64,000 nt of DNA from Patellaria atrata CBS 101060 (GCA_010093705.1 MU006100.1:695024-759023); one strand, 5' to 3'; numbered from the stretch's first letter, positions 12,401 through 25,776 are shown. Notes: generated by a model not told the origin, from the letters alone. Numbers and translations are program-made.

Positions 12401-13399
12401 GATACGTCCATTTCCCCACGATTTGTCCTCTTTAACGCTGCACCGCTCCATTTGCGCCCCACCCCGCTGGGTCATGTGATACTCTAGGGCCATATAATCT
12501 TCCGATCAATTGGAAGATTCTCATTGAGATGGTGCATTCGACCGACATGGAACCTGATGAAGACTGCTTTATCCAGATCTGGGTATGCATTAAGGCGTCC
12601 GAGAGGCTCCACCCCACATTCGGTTATATAAGGTATGCACAACATATGCAGATGGGACCACTTGCTGTATCTCACATGCGTCCCCGGTAGTTCACGGTGG
12701 TTAAACAATACATACTAAAAGAGTCGGGTTATGACCGCAGTAACGGTTGGAGAACATCAAGAGGTGATTGAGCATTGCCGGGCGACACGAATGGGTTGGG
12801 GATATTTACCATAAGAGAAGTAGACACAATCAAGCCCGAATATCAACGTAAAGTAACCATTAGAGTTTAATAAGGTCAATTTTAAACCAGCTAATAAGCA
12901 CTCCCCCCTGCAACACTTCCTGAACCAAGACTTCGGATCAGACGAAACCGCCTAAGCGATTGCTATCCACCAGCTGTAAGGCAAAGAAGGGTGAAAAAGG
13001 AAACGCAAAACACTGACCATCCATCTTCAAGGTCACGCCGAGAAAGTATAATAACACAAGCGGCTAACCTTCTCACTCCGACACATGCGGTCCACCCTTT
13101 CGGATGCCAACTTCGTTCGGCAACCGAGCACGTCAACGTCCTCTGTAGTTTCGAATTATCAAATAACGGCCGCTGATTAGAACTCTTTCGATTGGACATG
13201 AGCAATGTAGTAGAGCATCGGTGCCCTTGCTGCAAGTCAGAGGAAGTCCCAGTAGATGTGTAGCAGTCTACGCACCCAACAGTTTCCATATAGTCTAGGG
13301 TATTGCTGTAATAAAAGCCCAGACTAAAGTCGATGATGTGTTCTGATGATTCGAGCTCGAGAAAATCAAGTCCTACAAAGATGCCCAAAAAGGGTTTCA
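9407..13399. other. gene-poor 4-kb region
   Basis: No gene here can be supported. A 91-codon plus-strand frame at 9439-9714 (basic, Met/Lys/Asn-rich) and a 147-codon minus-strand frame at 12963-13406 that overlaps the end of upf2 are the longest frames, but neither has recognisable domains or intron signals. Short GTACTGTAC-type motifs occur at about 10546 and 12259. I saw no transposase, reverse transcriptase or long terminal repeats. Confidence 0.5.
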
Positions 13400-16300
13400 T
13401 CAGCATAATGTTCTCTTGCCTCTCCCTATGCCTGAACGACTGCGTTTCGATCTTTTGAACCCGGCATCATTGACACAGTCATCGCTTGTCGATTTCATTT
13501 TTTCCGCAACTTCGACATTTAAGGAAACTTTTGAGTTATCGTACCAGTCTACATCACTAAGTTGTAACTTCCTCGATCGTTGATTACTTCTCGTATTGCC
13601 TGCCTTATCGACTCGCTCACCACGAACAGGACCATAGGACGCATTATTGGCTTTATCGATGGAGCCTGGAGATTCATAATATTCTGTGTGAGCTTTCGTT
13701 CTACTAAGTTGGGAGTTGACGCTGATTTTGGTCTTGTAATTGGGAAGAAAGAAGTTGTGAGAGCGGTTAAAAGAAATGGCAGATTCACCATTGTCGATAT
13801 CATTCTCGTCGCGAAGATCGTAGTTCAAGACGAGGCTCTTGATGCGTTGTTGTTCTGCTCTCTCGGCCTGCTGCTGGGTTCGCATCGCAATAGCAAAGTT
13901 CGAATCGGATGGCAGGTCGATAGAACGAGTCTTGATATTAATCAGTACTAAATTTTTCCACTTGTAGAAAGCATTGTGTGTTACCTGTTGCCTGTTACCA
14001 CGTTTACTGAGCAAAGAGAACTTCATTGTATTTTCGGGAGCGGATGGAGTCGTAGGTTCTCCTCCGCCATCTTCGGCAGCGGTCGATATGTCTCGCTGAG
14101 CCCGACGCATAGGTAGAGGAACGTCAAACATAGATTTGCGTTCAAATTTACGGGAATCTAGACTTTCAGCCATCATCTTCGCGAGCTCGCGATCGAAGTC
14201 AGCATCAGCTTCGGGGTCTCTCTCATCCTCTTGTCTTGTCACGACTATTTGCTCTTCTTCCGATTCAGATGAGGATTCTGCTTCTTGTTTTACGCCATCA
14301 TCGGCAGCAGTCTAGCCTCATTAGCTAATCGCCTCACTTTGAGATCATGATTTAAACAGACCTCGGCTTCCTCTGATGAGCTCTGATCTTCCCTATCATC
14401 GACTTTCACGTCGTCGTCATCGTCTTCTTCGCCAGAGCCTACCTCTTCGTCGCGCTCGTCGATCTCGTTACTTTTTTCAGTTGCTGAACTTTGATAGTTT
14501 TGTTTGACTACCTCAGCGAATACTGTACCAGCTTCTTCAAGTGTGTCGACAATCTTCCACTGAGGACGGATCAGGGCGAACGCATCTTGTACAATAAACT
14601 CAATGTCCATAGGAAGTGGGTCTTTCGTAAAGAGGTAGTACTATCTTGTGGTCAGTTAATTCACGCTACAGATATTTCTAGAGCCTACTTGGAAGAATGT
14701 CAGGAAAAAGTCAAGTTTTTTCTTGGCAGCTCCTTTCTCGAAAAATACTCCACAGATCTCGAGTAGGGTGCAGATGAGGCGAATACGGAAAAAATCATCA
14801 GGAAGATCCAGCGGATTTATTACTCCAGGCCTTGGTGTACCACCCTCTAGATAGTGTCAGCACGTACTTCAATTGAAGCGCAACAGTGGCACATACCATG
14901 ACCAAAGGTGAGTATCTTATACATGGTGTCGAATATCAAGGGAGAATCTATCATTCGATAGATATATAACTCTCCGAAGTATTTGACTTCGGCGATACGC
15001 CGCTGATTGTATTTGAAATCATTCAATTCAAGACCAAAAGTGATGGTCTCCAGAAGATCATCAATAACTAAGATGGTGAAATCTTGATGATACCGGTTTA
15101 GAGAACTTAATATAACGGCAAGAAGATGGATATTACTATATTTGATCTTCCCTGGTTTCGTGAAGATCTTCAAGAGGAGGGAGACGATCTAGATAAAGTT
15201 AGCAACAAGATCACCCGAAAACTTGGAATAACCTCGAAAATACCTCTTTTTCCTCCCAATGAAGTTTCCGAAACTGCTTAACGATCTTGTCCAAGTTTCG
15301 CCTATTGAGATCAAGGTAAATAAGCTTGCGCAAGAACAACTCAGTTGGAGTCCTTTCTTTCTGTTCAATGGCTGCACGCTCAGGTGGATTAATATAATAA
15401 ATTGAATTTTCAATGAGCATTCTTTCCTGTTGTCCGAGATGTTGGGCAGCTTTCTTGCGTTGCAGTGTCTCGAGGAAGGAAGTCATCCGAGGAGAAGTCT
15501 CCGGATTACGTAGAAGATATCGACCACAATTCTCCAGTAAACTGGAGATTATTTCGATATTCATTCTCGAAAAGTCATCCAAACTAACTTTCAAGCAGTG
15601 GAAAATTACATGCTCCGGAACAACACCGAATTTGGTCAGTTCTGCCAAGTATCGAACGTTTAGCATGCGAACTTGTCCGAGGAAATCTTTTTGCTTGCGA
15701 CGCTGGAGACTACGAAACTCATCATCCAAGTGGGATACTAGACCGTTACTTATATCCGTCATATACTTGCCGAGAGTCGCGACAAGCCTGGAGTAAAACG
15801 GTAAAAGGTCTGAGCGAGCTTTTGGAACATCTTGGACGGCTTTGATCAGCCTATTTCGGGAAGCTTTAGAATTGAGGAAACAAAAGTCGACAGCGGTCTC
15901 GTCAACCATGTCCTTGGACGTGAAATCCGGTAAGCGCGCAAGGAGAGCATCCACCTGTGCACCAACGGACTTGTTTGCAATGGCGGTTGAACCATCTTCT
16001 GAATCGGCCTGTCTCGTTTCTGGAGCTGACTCGGTCTTTTCCGGTTGTTCCACCTCAGCGGGTTTGTCATCTTGTTTCTTTCCAACTGGTTCGTCTACAT
16101 CAACCTTCTTCTTTTTAGTGTCCTCGAGTAGGATACCAGGGACACGATCTTTAAGGTCTATAAGGTTCTCATAGAACCTGCGCTCGTCTTCATCCTCCCA
16201 GATGCCAGCGCCTTCACCCTGACCACGAAGAAACTCGGCAGTTTTCACGAGACCTATGCTACCTTCGCCGGTTGCAATAGTCGATTCTTTCTCTTTAAGA

Positions 16301-17505
16301 TCCGGTAAATCCGCACCGAGTGCATCAGCTAGAAATTGGGCGTTGGACAACAACTTCTCCTGGGCCCTGGTTTGCTTTTCATAATTTGCTTGGCGGTCCT
16401 CGAAAACTTCACCAGATTTAACATAGGCTTCTGCATTCCGTCGACCTTGCGCTACCAGGTGTTTCTGATCTCGAATCAGGTGCTGTTTAACATCTTCGAA
16501 ATAGCGAGTCAAGATGTTTTTGAAACGTTGTCGAAGCTCGGCAGAAGTGAATGGCGGATCTTTGGAGACTGCAGCATCCTCATCTGTGGACGTTTGATCT
16601 TCGCTCTTACCCTCATTAGCACTGGTGTCAAGAATAGTAACGCGCCGTTTCTCTGCCGAAGAGATCTTGACACCTAATACATCCCAAGCAAATGTTTTTA
16701 CAAAGAGAACAACGAGCGGGAGATTGACGTGTTCGCGGTCGTGGCCAAGCATGTCTTTAAGAACTTCAAGAGGAAACGGTTCGGCGTCCGCTTTGTCCGC
16801 TTTAGGGTTCGCCCTAGCCTTCGAGACCAAATCTCCTGTTTTACCACTATCCTTACCCTTGACTGCATCTTCTGGCCTTGTGACATCTTCCAAACTTCGT
16901 AGTACTCCAACTAACCAGAGCTCCGTTGCGACGCGTAAGAGTCCTCTTTGACGCGTCAAACGTTCCTTTTCTTCCCTCTCTCGAACATCCTGAGGTAAGG
17001 ATTTGAGCTGTGCCTTATCCGGTGTACTAAGACCTCGTCCGATCAGCCAACCGATGTATCCAGTGAATTCTGTAGGACCAAAACGTTGATGCAAGGCGCT
17101 TATGATCTCCAATGCTGTAGCAATCTCTTCCGGCGTCTTCACCTTACAAAGGCCCTCGTAGCACGCGGATATGATCTCTGACAGATATTTGTGAAGTGAT
17201 AAAGTGCGTATCTCTTGTAGAAATGTCCCCTGCGATGGTGCGGTGATGGACGTTCTGACGCGTTTAATGAAGGCTGTATTCTTCTTCATAGAGGAATCTA
17301 ACGATTTCTGCACAGGGAGTATATCTGGAACAGCTGGTCAGGTTGGAGGATAGGTATAAAAAGGGAGCGTCCAGCATACCATTTTCGCCGGCCCACACTC
17401 GAAGGTTCAGGTCGCGCAGTTCGCCTATGAGATAGAAAATTAGCGAGTTGCTTTCTTAAGAGTAAGTGTTAAGTGGTCTAGCTTACGCTTTCTCCGACGA
17501 TCCAT
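13400..17505 (-). CDS. upf2: nonsense-mediated mRNA decay factor Upf2/Nmd2
   Basis: Scaffold of the nonsense-mediated decay complex; in the known family its MIF4G repeats bind Upf3 and its C-terminus binds Upf1. Eight exons: 17505-17487, 17424-17380, 17324-15244, 15188-14897, 14846-14689, 14640-14362, 14311-13985, 13930-13400, giving 1243 aa. The start reads MDRRRKRELRDLNLRVWAGE, typical of the family. Three MIF4G-like regions lie at roughly 25-230, 440-620 and 650-880; the third contains HWEEKE, KIKYSNIHLLA, RRIAEVKYFGELY and KILTFGH. An acidic linker (SGEEDDDDDVKVDDRE) precedes the conserved Upf1-binding region (RDPEADADFDRELAKMM, DVPLPMRRAQ, LPSDSNFAIAMRTQQQAE). The last 120 residues are poorly conserved. 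Intron 6 (14312-14361) uses a weak GTCTGT donor. Intron 7 is 54 nt and stop-free. Three 9-bp CAATGGCCT repeats sit just upstream of the ATG. Two short first exons were placed by frame continuity and match the family's N-terminus. Confidence 0.93.
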
Positions 17506-19331
17506 CTTCAATACCTCAATGGCCTCAATGGCCTCAATGTGAGATTGGAAGAAAGCGTGAATGGTTGAGGGATACAGAAAGCTCAAGGTTCGCACATTTG
17601 GGGGACTTTGAAGGGAATAAGGTGGGGCTGCATTTGACTAGAACAGCAAGAGAGCCACGGATCGGAGGCAAATTTATCTCTGGATATAGCTATGAATAGT
17701 GGTATTCACAGGTTTCCTTATAGAAGGGAAGTTCTCAAGGTTAGTTGAGGTGAATGGGAAGTGAGGGACCTATAACAAGAAGATTCTACTGTAAGAGTGG
17801 AACTATTCTACTGTACGCACCCTAAGGTAAGGTAGGGAACTACGGTAAGGTAGCCCTGACGTCTGCAGAGATCCGGGGCATCTTTAAGCGAATTTCCGCC
17901 CGATCGATTGAAAGATCGTTTTAATACCTTACTGCTTACAAAGCGATCAATACCTCTACCTATTCAATGACGCCGTCTTCTTCCCGTCCCGTCTCAATGT
18001 AAGACAATTATACCACGCAAACGATAGTGGAGGACCTGAGGTGACAACTGAAAGAAGACAATGGAACTACTTCATCATTCTATACGTACTGTACCCGGAC
18101 CTACTCCACAGTACAATAGTACAGTGCAATACATCCGGGCTTGGGCAAACCTCGGACAAAGCCTCTCCCTTTCAAGATCTACCGTAGTATCATCAAATTC
18201 TCCTCTCGTTTCTACGAATCTTCCAATATTTTGACCATTACAAGGGCACCCTCTTGCATAAGGTGGTTTAACGATCTTTTTATAACGGTAAGCATGCGGT
18301 TAGCCATGTCGCATATCCATGATAGCCACGATTCTGCGACACCTAGGACGGCTTCGTCACATAATCTACTGCCTGAGGTACGTACTAGGGACATCACAAT
18401 ACTGGAGAGCTATTAAAAACTTAGATCCAGCACAAAGCAGCTTGGGCGGAAATAGAGAAATTTCTTACTGTACTGTGCCGGGCAGTACAGTACATATCAT
18501 TCATAAGAACTGAGGTTCATCTAACCATACTCCGTCCGGTACCTCGTACTATACAGTATCTACCATACTATTACCCTGATCCGTACAACTATCGAGCAAA
18601 GGCCGTTCGGGTCTGTCTAATCGATCATTGTGCCATGATGATCCTCTGGCCCAAGGTAATCTGTTTCTATTAGAATGATAATGGGAAAATACGAGATTCG
18701 GCTTGGTGTAGTATTCAATCGAACTACCGTATTCAAGATATTTGTTTGCATACGGTATCGGGTTTATTGTAGAGCTGATTTCCCTTGCATGTTCGATGCA
18801 GGTGAGGCGGAGATGAGGTGGTCGTTCTTTCCATGTTGTGTCCACCGTTCCTGCAGCACCTGTTCCTCCTCGCTCTTTCCTAAAATAGCCAATATCACAC
18901 CAAACTTCATCCTGCCCTCTCCTCCGTCGATATCGCACAGAATCAGCAATATTCCACCTCCATCTTCCATCCTACTTCCATCTCCACCACCTGCATTCCA
19001 GCTTGCTTGATTCAATTACTCTATCTTCAATTTTCTAGACTTGTTCCACCACTGCCGGTCCCCGCCGTGCGGTGTGACTACAAACCCAAGTGCCGTGTGA
19101 CCGGTTACTGTACTGTCATTCACATCAGACCGTCTTCAACTTAAATCCTCTGTTGACCCCTCCACGTCGCGTCCGTCCGCCTAGAGACTTCCGATCCATC
19201 TCTAAAACCTCTACCTGACATGCCACCTTCAATATCTTACTGAAAACGGCGTTACCTCGCACTGGTCTTTATCAAACACTCGTTTGCAATTCTTCTTTCT
19301 ACAACGAGGCTCTAATCAATCCGTAAACAAA
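17506..19331. other. 1.8-kb divergent intergenic region (upf2 / GT2)
   Basis: No supportable gene. It serves as promoter for upf2 (left) and the GT2 gene (right). The proximal 300 bp before the GT2 start are pyrimidine-rich, like a fungal leader, and contain a 7-codon upstream ORF (ATG at 19220, TGA at 19241-19243, encoding MPPSISY). The region also carries several GTACTGTAC-like motifs and a perfect hairpin (18466-18492), listed separately. Confidence 0.55.
18466..18492. repeat. perfect 10-bp inverted repeat (hairpin)
   Basis: TACTGTACTG (18466-18475) is followed after a 7-base loop (TGCCGGG) by its exact reverse complement CAGTACAGTA (18483-18492). Each arm is itself built around the partly palindromic GTAC. 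It lies mid-intergenic, about 0.85 kb upstream of the GT2 start. It could be a protein-binding dyad or a hairpin; nothing in the sequence shows which. Confidence 0.7.
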
Positions 19332-22091
19332 ATGTCGACCTCAGTATTTCCACGGAGTCAATATGATAATGGCGTTCCAGACATCACCGATCCATGGCCT
19401 GTCAAAGACGTAAGATATATATATATATCCATCAATGTTTACTTAGCTACAAAGCTTAAAAGAAAAATCTACAGATTATCTATGTCGGCGTCATGTCGCC
19501 AGTGATGCTTCTTGCCACTCTTGAATGGGTCCTTTGGATTCTCTCGCTCAATTACTGCTTTTTCCGAGTATTTCAAAAGGCAGAAAGCACCGGAGTCAAG
19601 GTTCTCGCATGTCTCATGTCACTTCTATTCACAATCATTAGGTAGCTCCGGTCTTCAACCTCTTGATCTACGCTAATCCACCATCCCCAGGCTTATTTTC
19701 CTTCCGGTCATGCTTGTAACCCTCCCTCTACCCGCTCAGGTCACCAAGTACTTCCCCCCAGCTCTTGTCAGCGCGCTCCAATGGTTTGCATTCTGGACAT
19801 TCTCGACCCTTCTCGTCATACCATGGTTGATCTGCATATATCAACTAGTTACACAATCTCTCGGCAAGACAAAGCGCATAATGTATGTGTTGGACGAGTT
19901 GACGGCACCCAAGGTTGTGATAGTCATGCCTTGTTACAACGAACCCCCAGACATTTTAGTTAGGACAGTTGATTCATTGGTTGACTGTGATTATCCGCCA
20001 TCTTGCCTCCATATATTTTTATCATTCGATGGGGATGAGCAGAATGAAATGTACCTGAAAACAATCGAGAAGTTGGGCGTACCTCTGACCCTCGAGGATT
20101 ATCCCAAGAGTATCGACCTTGTTTATCGAAGCACCCGGATCACAGCATCGAGGTTTCCACATGGTGGAAAGAGAATGTGCCAAAAGCGTACCTTCCAGCT
20201 AATCGATAGGGTGTACACTGCATATCTTAAGCGCAATGACAATCTATTTATCCTCTTCATCGACTCGGATTGCATCCTTGATAAAGTTTGCATCCAAAAC
20301 TTCATGTACGACATGGAACTAAAACCGGGTAGCAAACAAAACATGCTGGCTATGACTGGCGTCATCACATCAACGACGGAGAAGAACAGCCTCATCACCA
20401 TTCTCCAAGACATGGAATATATCCATGGTCAGCTATTTGAACGATCGGTAGAATCTGGTTGCGGTGCGGTAACGTGTTTACCTGGTGCCTTAACCATCCT
20501 CCGCTTTTCTGCATTCCGCAAGATGGCTAAATACTACTTTGCAGACAAGTTTGAACAATGTGAGGATATGTTCGACTACGCCAAATGTCACTTGGGTGAG
20601 GATCGCTGGCTCACACATTTGTTCATGATTGGTGCAAAAGAACGGTATCAGATACAGATGAACACCGGCGCTTTCTGCAAGACCGAGGCCGTTCAAGACT
20701 TCAAAAACCTTTTGAAGCAACGGCGAAGATGGTTCCTTGGTTTCATCACCAACGAAGCTTGTATGCTTACAGATACTCGACTTTGGCGTCGTTACCCGCT
20801 ACTTCTCATCATTCGTTTCGCTCAAAATACAATCCGAACAACAGCCCTCCTGTTCTTTATCATGGTAATTTCACTTGCAACAACATCGCAAAAGGTTGTT
20901 CAGCTCCCTATCGGATTCATTGCAATTTCTCTTGGTTTGAACTGGGCTATAATGATTTATTTCGGCGCTAAACTTGGCCGTTTCAAGATCTGGATGTACC
21001 CACTCATGTTCATACTCAACCCTTTCTTCAACTGGTTATACATGGTGTATGGCATCTTCACTGCCAGTCAACGTACATGGGGTGGACCCCGCGCTGACGC
21101 AGGTACCGCAGATACGCAAACAACAGCCCAAGCAGCAGTCGAACGCGCAGAAATGATGGGCGATGACTTGAATGTCGTACCTGAGACGTTCAAGCCTGCA
21201 CTTGCTGCTCGCCGAAGTCTACGTGGCCGTACTGACATAACCATCCCCGCTACGCACTTACAGCCGTCCGATAAACTTCACGGTCGCTTTGCTGCCGCAA
21301 CTCAAACATTAGAAGGCCATTATGTACATGATCAAGGATCTACTACAACTCTGCCTGAAGTCTTCGTAAGGAACCCCAATGCTCCGCGTATGCCCCTTCA
21401 TCCCCGCAATTCATTCGAATCCGAGCTTTCTGCCACGTCTGGCCTATACTCATTCTACATGCCTCGTCGTGTTGAAAGCATCATGGATCCAGAAGATACC
21501 CGCTACTACCACGAACAACAGCGGAACCAGCGTCCAGCCGGTGGGGCATATTTCGAAGAAAATAACTATGCAGCCGCGTACGACAACGCTAATCAGTCCA
21601 CCGTACGCCAACCCGACCCTTCTACAGACAGCGATGACGCTAGTACCGGTACCGAGATGTATCTTCTCAAGAAACCATACGCTCCAGTCCCGCATGGCCA
21701 TCTCTCATCATCGTATCAAGGGGAGCACCGTACGGCGGCCAATGCCTCTAACAGTTCCATCTCGCTCTTCCATCCCGGCTCTAATATCACAGCCTCTGGA
21801 GCGTCGGGACCATCGCAGGGTCCCATGCCCCGTCCTGTATCGGGTTTGGCAGGTAAGTTCCCACTCCCTCGCCTATCACGCTCTAGTACCGTAGCCGCTC
21901 ACAAAGCGGCAGTACCTAGTCCGTTGGCGCAGATGACGCGGAACTCGACGCCGACCGAGCTTGATGAGATGCTTCCAAGGGGTAGCGGTTCATCGGAAGT
22001 GCGGACGGTGCAGGGCGAGGCTGTAGGGAAAGAGTCTGAGGGAAAGAGACATCGTAAGAAGTTGTCGAAACCTAGGCCAGAGAGTAAGTAA
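19332..22091 (+). CDS. type 2 glycosyltransferase, chitin-synthase-like membrane enzyme
   Basis: Three exons: 19332-19409, 19475-19641, 19691-22091, giving 881 aa. Family: fungal GT2 proteins related to chitin and hyaluronan synthases; I recall orthologues needed for hyphal growth on solid surfaces in plant-pathogenic fungi. Processive-synthase motifs are present in order: CYNEPPD at about 163, FDGDEQN, FIDSDC at about 270, GEDRW at about 383, and the acceptor motif KQRRRW at about 428. Hydrophobic segments lie at about 30-50, 65-85 and 105-125 before the catalytic domain and four more at about 455-560 after it. The last 320 residues are low-complexity and Ser/Pro/Arg-rich, probably cytosolic. 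Exon joins are phase-consistent (26 codons, then a split AGG). The polymer made is not known from the sequence; a cell-surface polysaccharide is inference. Confidence 0.93.
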
Positions 22092-22374
22092 GCTATACAG
22101 ATGAGAACAGTTTCCCCTTGTCGATTGTTTTCACCTGGTCTGGTATAGTCTCTGGGTGCCTTTGAAAAGTTTGTACAATACGTTTGGTCTGGGATAAATA
22201 ATTTGGAGTTATGTACAGCGGAAAAGTTCATAAGAGGATGCTAGGACGAGATAACGAGAGATGATCATGAAAAGTCAATTTCCATATGAGAGATTCGATT
22301 CCCACATATCTGACAAACTAAATATAACCCTAGTACTAATCCTTTCGTTGTACGTTAATCTTAAAGCGTCCCTA
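22092..22374. other. short convergent intergenic spacer
   Basis: Separates the convergent ends of the GT2 gene and ctf18. It is AT-rich, contains the presumed 3' ends of both transcripts, and shows no gene. Confidence 0.5.
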
Positions 22375-25300
22375 TTACAACCCCCTCATCAACTCGGCAA
22401 TCGTGATAGGCTTCCTCACCGCATTTGAATACCCCTCGTTAAAACTGACCCACACCCTGCCCTCATCCCTCCCGGTTCCCTCTCCACTCTTCCGCTTCTT
22501 CCGTGCTCCCATATCTTCAGTACCAGCAGACTCGGGCCGCTCTGGTATCTTCCGCCCGAAGAAATCCCGCTTTACCCCTTTCTCTCTCTTCTCGTCCTCC
22601 TTCGTCTCAACCTTGCCTTTCTGAGCGTCATTTTCATCGTCGGTGTGAGAACTATCGACGCCACCCCTTCGCCTCCTCGCTTCTGCCTCCCGCCTCACAT
22701 TCTCCCGCTCCCACTCCGCACTCAAAACCTGCCGGACCGCAAACCTCGTCCCGATCCCCAAAGATTGCTGTTTCCCTGCAGTTGCGAACTCCCCCAAGCT
22801 GTCGAGCGGGGGCTCCATGCGGTAGATCCACGCATTCCCCGTGTGGAATTTCCCGGCCTCCTTCTCGACTCGCGAACGCTCGAAGCGCACACCTGTCGCG
22901 GCCATGGCGTTCACGGCGCGTGCGACGAGGAGTTTCTCGCTGGACTTGCGGACGGAGGCGGTGGATGTGCGGAATTTGGAATTGGAATCGGTGGTGGAGG
23001 AACCGGAGGATATGATGACGGGTTTTACGTCTGGGGCGAGCATGCGGAGGAGGTAGGGTAGGAGTTCTGTCGCGAGGTCGTTGGTGGATCTGTATAGTCG
23101 GGCGAGAGGGATCGAGAGGGAGGATTGCAGGGCGAGGAGGGCGGAGCGGTTTGCTTTCGTGGCTTCGGCGGCTGCGAAGGCAGCTCCTGGTCCGGTAAAG
23201 GGGAGAGATTCGCTGCCCTCGTTGCTCTCATCGTTCGCGGCCTTGCAGAGAGCGAACGAAGGTCGCTGAGAAGTTGAGGCGAACAGGTGGTGGAAAGCGA
23301 GGATTGGTTGGGACAGGTAGGGGGCTAGCTCCCATTCTTGCTGTGAGAAGACTTGCGCGGAGAGGGTGTCGTAAAAATGGAGCCAAGAGGAGGCGTGGCA
23401 GGGTTTAGAGACTAGAGTGTCGTCTTGGAAGGGCTGGGTTGGGTAGGTTGTGAAGCACTCTATGGTCGATTAGCATTGCGATCAAGTCAGAGCAGGATGA
23501 CGGATATACCTGTCATGATCTTATCAGAGTCACCGCTTGTCTCGATCATTTCTCTCAGTCGTTCCATGCCTCGACGCTTGGTAGCTTCAGCGACACCTTT
23601 GATCCCACTAGCATCCGCAACGTTGTCCAGTTCAGACTGTGCAGTTGCAATTTTTGGAAACCCTGCTCCTTCAACGAAGACCCGCTCAACAACCTCCTTG
23701 ACGCCTCCGCGGCCTAAACTCCTTGCTGCTCCACCACCATGAGCAAGATCATTCAGGATATTCTCCTCGAGCCATTTACGTGTCAGTCGAATACTTCCTG
23801 GTAGTCCGGAAGACATGGCCGCACGCACACAACCAGCGACCCATTCACTGACAACCATAATGCCTCTGATATCGCCTTCGCCCGTCCCGCTTCCGGTACC
23901 ACCATCTTTGCGGTTACTCACTCCCCATGTAGCTTCACACAAACGTCGTACACCATCTACGTCGCATGGCATCCCTTCCTTCTCGAAAATTGAATGCATA
24001 CGGGAAATGACCATGCTCAATGGAGGCTTTCGAATATGAATAATCTCTGCAATCGAGCTCTGCCGGAGTGGCCGTAGAGAAGGATGGTAGACATCGTTGC
24101 AAATCAGAATGAGGGGCCGAAGCAGACGGAATCTATCACCCTTCTTCTTTCTCTTGGAACCTGTCGTGGAATCTTGTGCAGATAGTCCTTGAGAATTCTT
24201 TTGGTCCAAGTTGATCAGGTCGATCAATGCTTTGATAAACCCGCCCTCGCCGCTGCCACCGCTACCACTAACGACACCATCAACTTCGTCGACAACCACG
24301 CAGACTGGTCGTCCAGCTTTCCTCACTTTTCCGTCTGCATTCTTAATGTTCACTCCCCTAACGTTCTCTGTACCAAGCATATCCTTGATTCTACCTTTGA
24401 CGATGGCGCTGCTGCGTTCGTCACTAGCATTGATTTCTTGAACCTCATAACCGGCTTGTTTCGCACAAACATGAGCTAGGGTAGTCTTTCCAAGTCCAGG
24501 CGGACCAGTCAACATGAGGATTTTCCGATGAACCCGTTCTTCTTGGGGTAGCCCATCACTTTTTCTGGACTTGGGTCTTGACCTTTCAGAGCCGGGAAAT
24601 ATAACCTGGTCCCAGCCTTTCAGCCACCTCAGTACAGATCTATGTGTGCGCTCATCTCCAATGAGATCTGTGAACTTTCGTGCACGATACTTCTCTGTCC
24701 ACATCAATGTTCGGTTAGGTTTCATTTCAGAAGAGACCTTGGCCGGTTGTTCGATTGAAGGGACTATCTGAGCATGCATTTCGCATGAAATCCTCAATGC
24801 CTCTTCGGTCTCCTTTGCAGCCTCATCCATAAGCTTGTGGATATCAATCCCATAGTAGCTCTTCCTTGCACCGCTTGCTTCTGTCTTTGAGCGAGCTGCA
24901 ATAAGCTGTTCATAAGTCATATTCTGTCTGGTGCGCTTTTCCGCAACATAAATACTTTTTCCTGTGCATGTCCTTATGATTAATGGTGCGTTAAAAGATT
25001 TGGAAAGCTGTGGGGGCTGAGAGAATGCGGACGCGTCTTCTTCGGTGTCAATAATAGTAGGTTCATCCTCCAGGTGCGATGGCTCTTCCTGGACGTTATA
25101 TGCGTTTGAGACCATGTCATCTGCGGTTAAAATTGTTTTTTGTGAACTGCGCTGAAGTGCGTCTATCTCTGTTGCAATGTTCCTCTTCAATTGCGCTGCC
25201 TTTAAGGCTGCTATATCATCCTCATCATCCGACTCCTCCATTAGGAATACTGTTCGCGGCCTCGGTCCATTGTTGGCATCCATATCCTTTAATGGGCTCC

Positions 25301-25776
25301 TTAAACTCTCAATCTTACGCTTTTTTCGCGGGGATTCCGGTGCTGGGGACGAAGTAGCCGAGTACATAACTGGTGAGGATAAGAGTGGCATGGTGAGTTC
25401 CGGTGGAGAGGACGGTAAGATAATCGGATCGCTGCTTGGGAAACAAGGCAAAGAAGAGAGATCTTCGTGAGATAGTCGCTGGAGTGGGCTGTCTGGGAAA
25501 CATTAGCATACATCTAATAATATAGACGAGGCGTGCACCAATCGAATTGTCTTCTTCACTGCGAAAGACCTCGAAATTATTCCAGATTCTATGCTGTATA
25601 ACTATCCCTTCCTTATTCTTCTGAGCTTTGCTTTCCTCTATTTGATGTTCAATGGCTTCAAGTTCGTCGTTGTAGGAGGGGTCCAAGACCAAGTTAGGGA
25701 TATCGAAGTTCTCAGAATGCAGGTGTATAGCGGGATCGAATGAAGAGAAAATGTCAGAAGAGAATGTGCAGTCCAT
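22375..25776 (-). CDS. ctf18: chromosome transmission fidelity protein Ctf18, alternative clamp loader large subunit
   Basis: Large subunit of the Ctf18-RFC complex, which with Dcc1, Ctf8 and Rfc2-5 loads PCNA and supports sister-chromatid cohesion in the nucleus. Three exons: 25776-25539, 25492-23510, 23459-22375, giving 1101 aa; introns of 46 and 50 nt. The AAA+ core starts at about residue 350 with WTEKYRARKFTDLIGDE; Walker A is TGPPGLGKTTLAH at about 408; the sensor-region motif INASDERS follows; Walker B is VCVVVDEVDG at about 478. Family signatures downstream include FTTYPTQPFQDD, EWELAPYLSQPILAFHHLF and the C-terminal VWVSFNEGYSNAVRKPI motif that contacts Ctf8/Dcc1. The N-terminal 340 residues are disordered and charged, with a possible nuclear signal RKKRKIE. 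Regulation: MCB boxes lie about 100 bp upstream. Start chosen at the first in-frame ATG of exon 1. Confidence 0.94.

Noticed and set aside
12963-13406. 147-codon minus-strand frame beyond the end of upf2
   Set aside because: It overlaps the upf2 stop region, has no recognised domain and no intron signals; probably 3' untranslated sequence.
22503-23061. Plus-strand frames of 170 and 138 codons
   Set aside because: They are antisense to the conserved C-terminal exon of ctf18 in GC-rich DNA; Pro/Arg/Ser-rich shadow frames.
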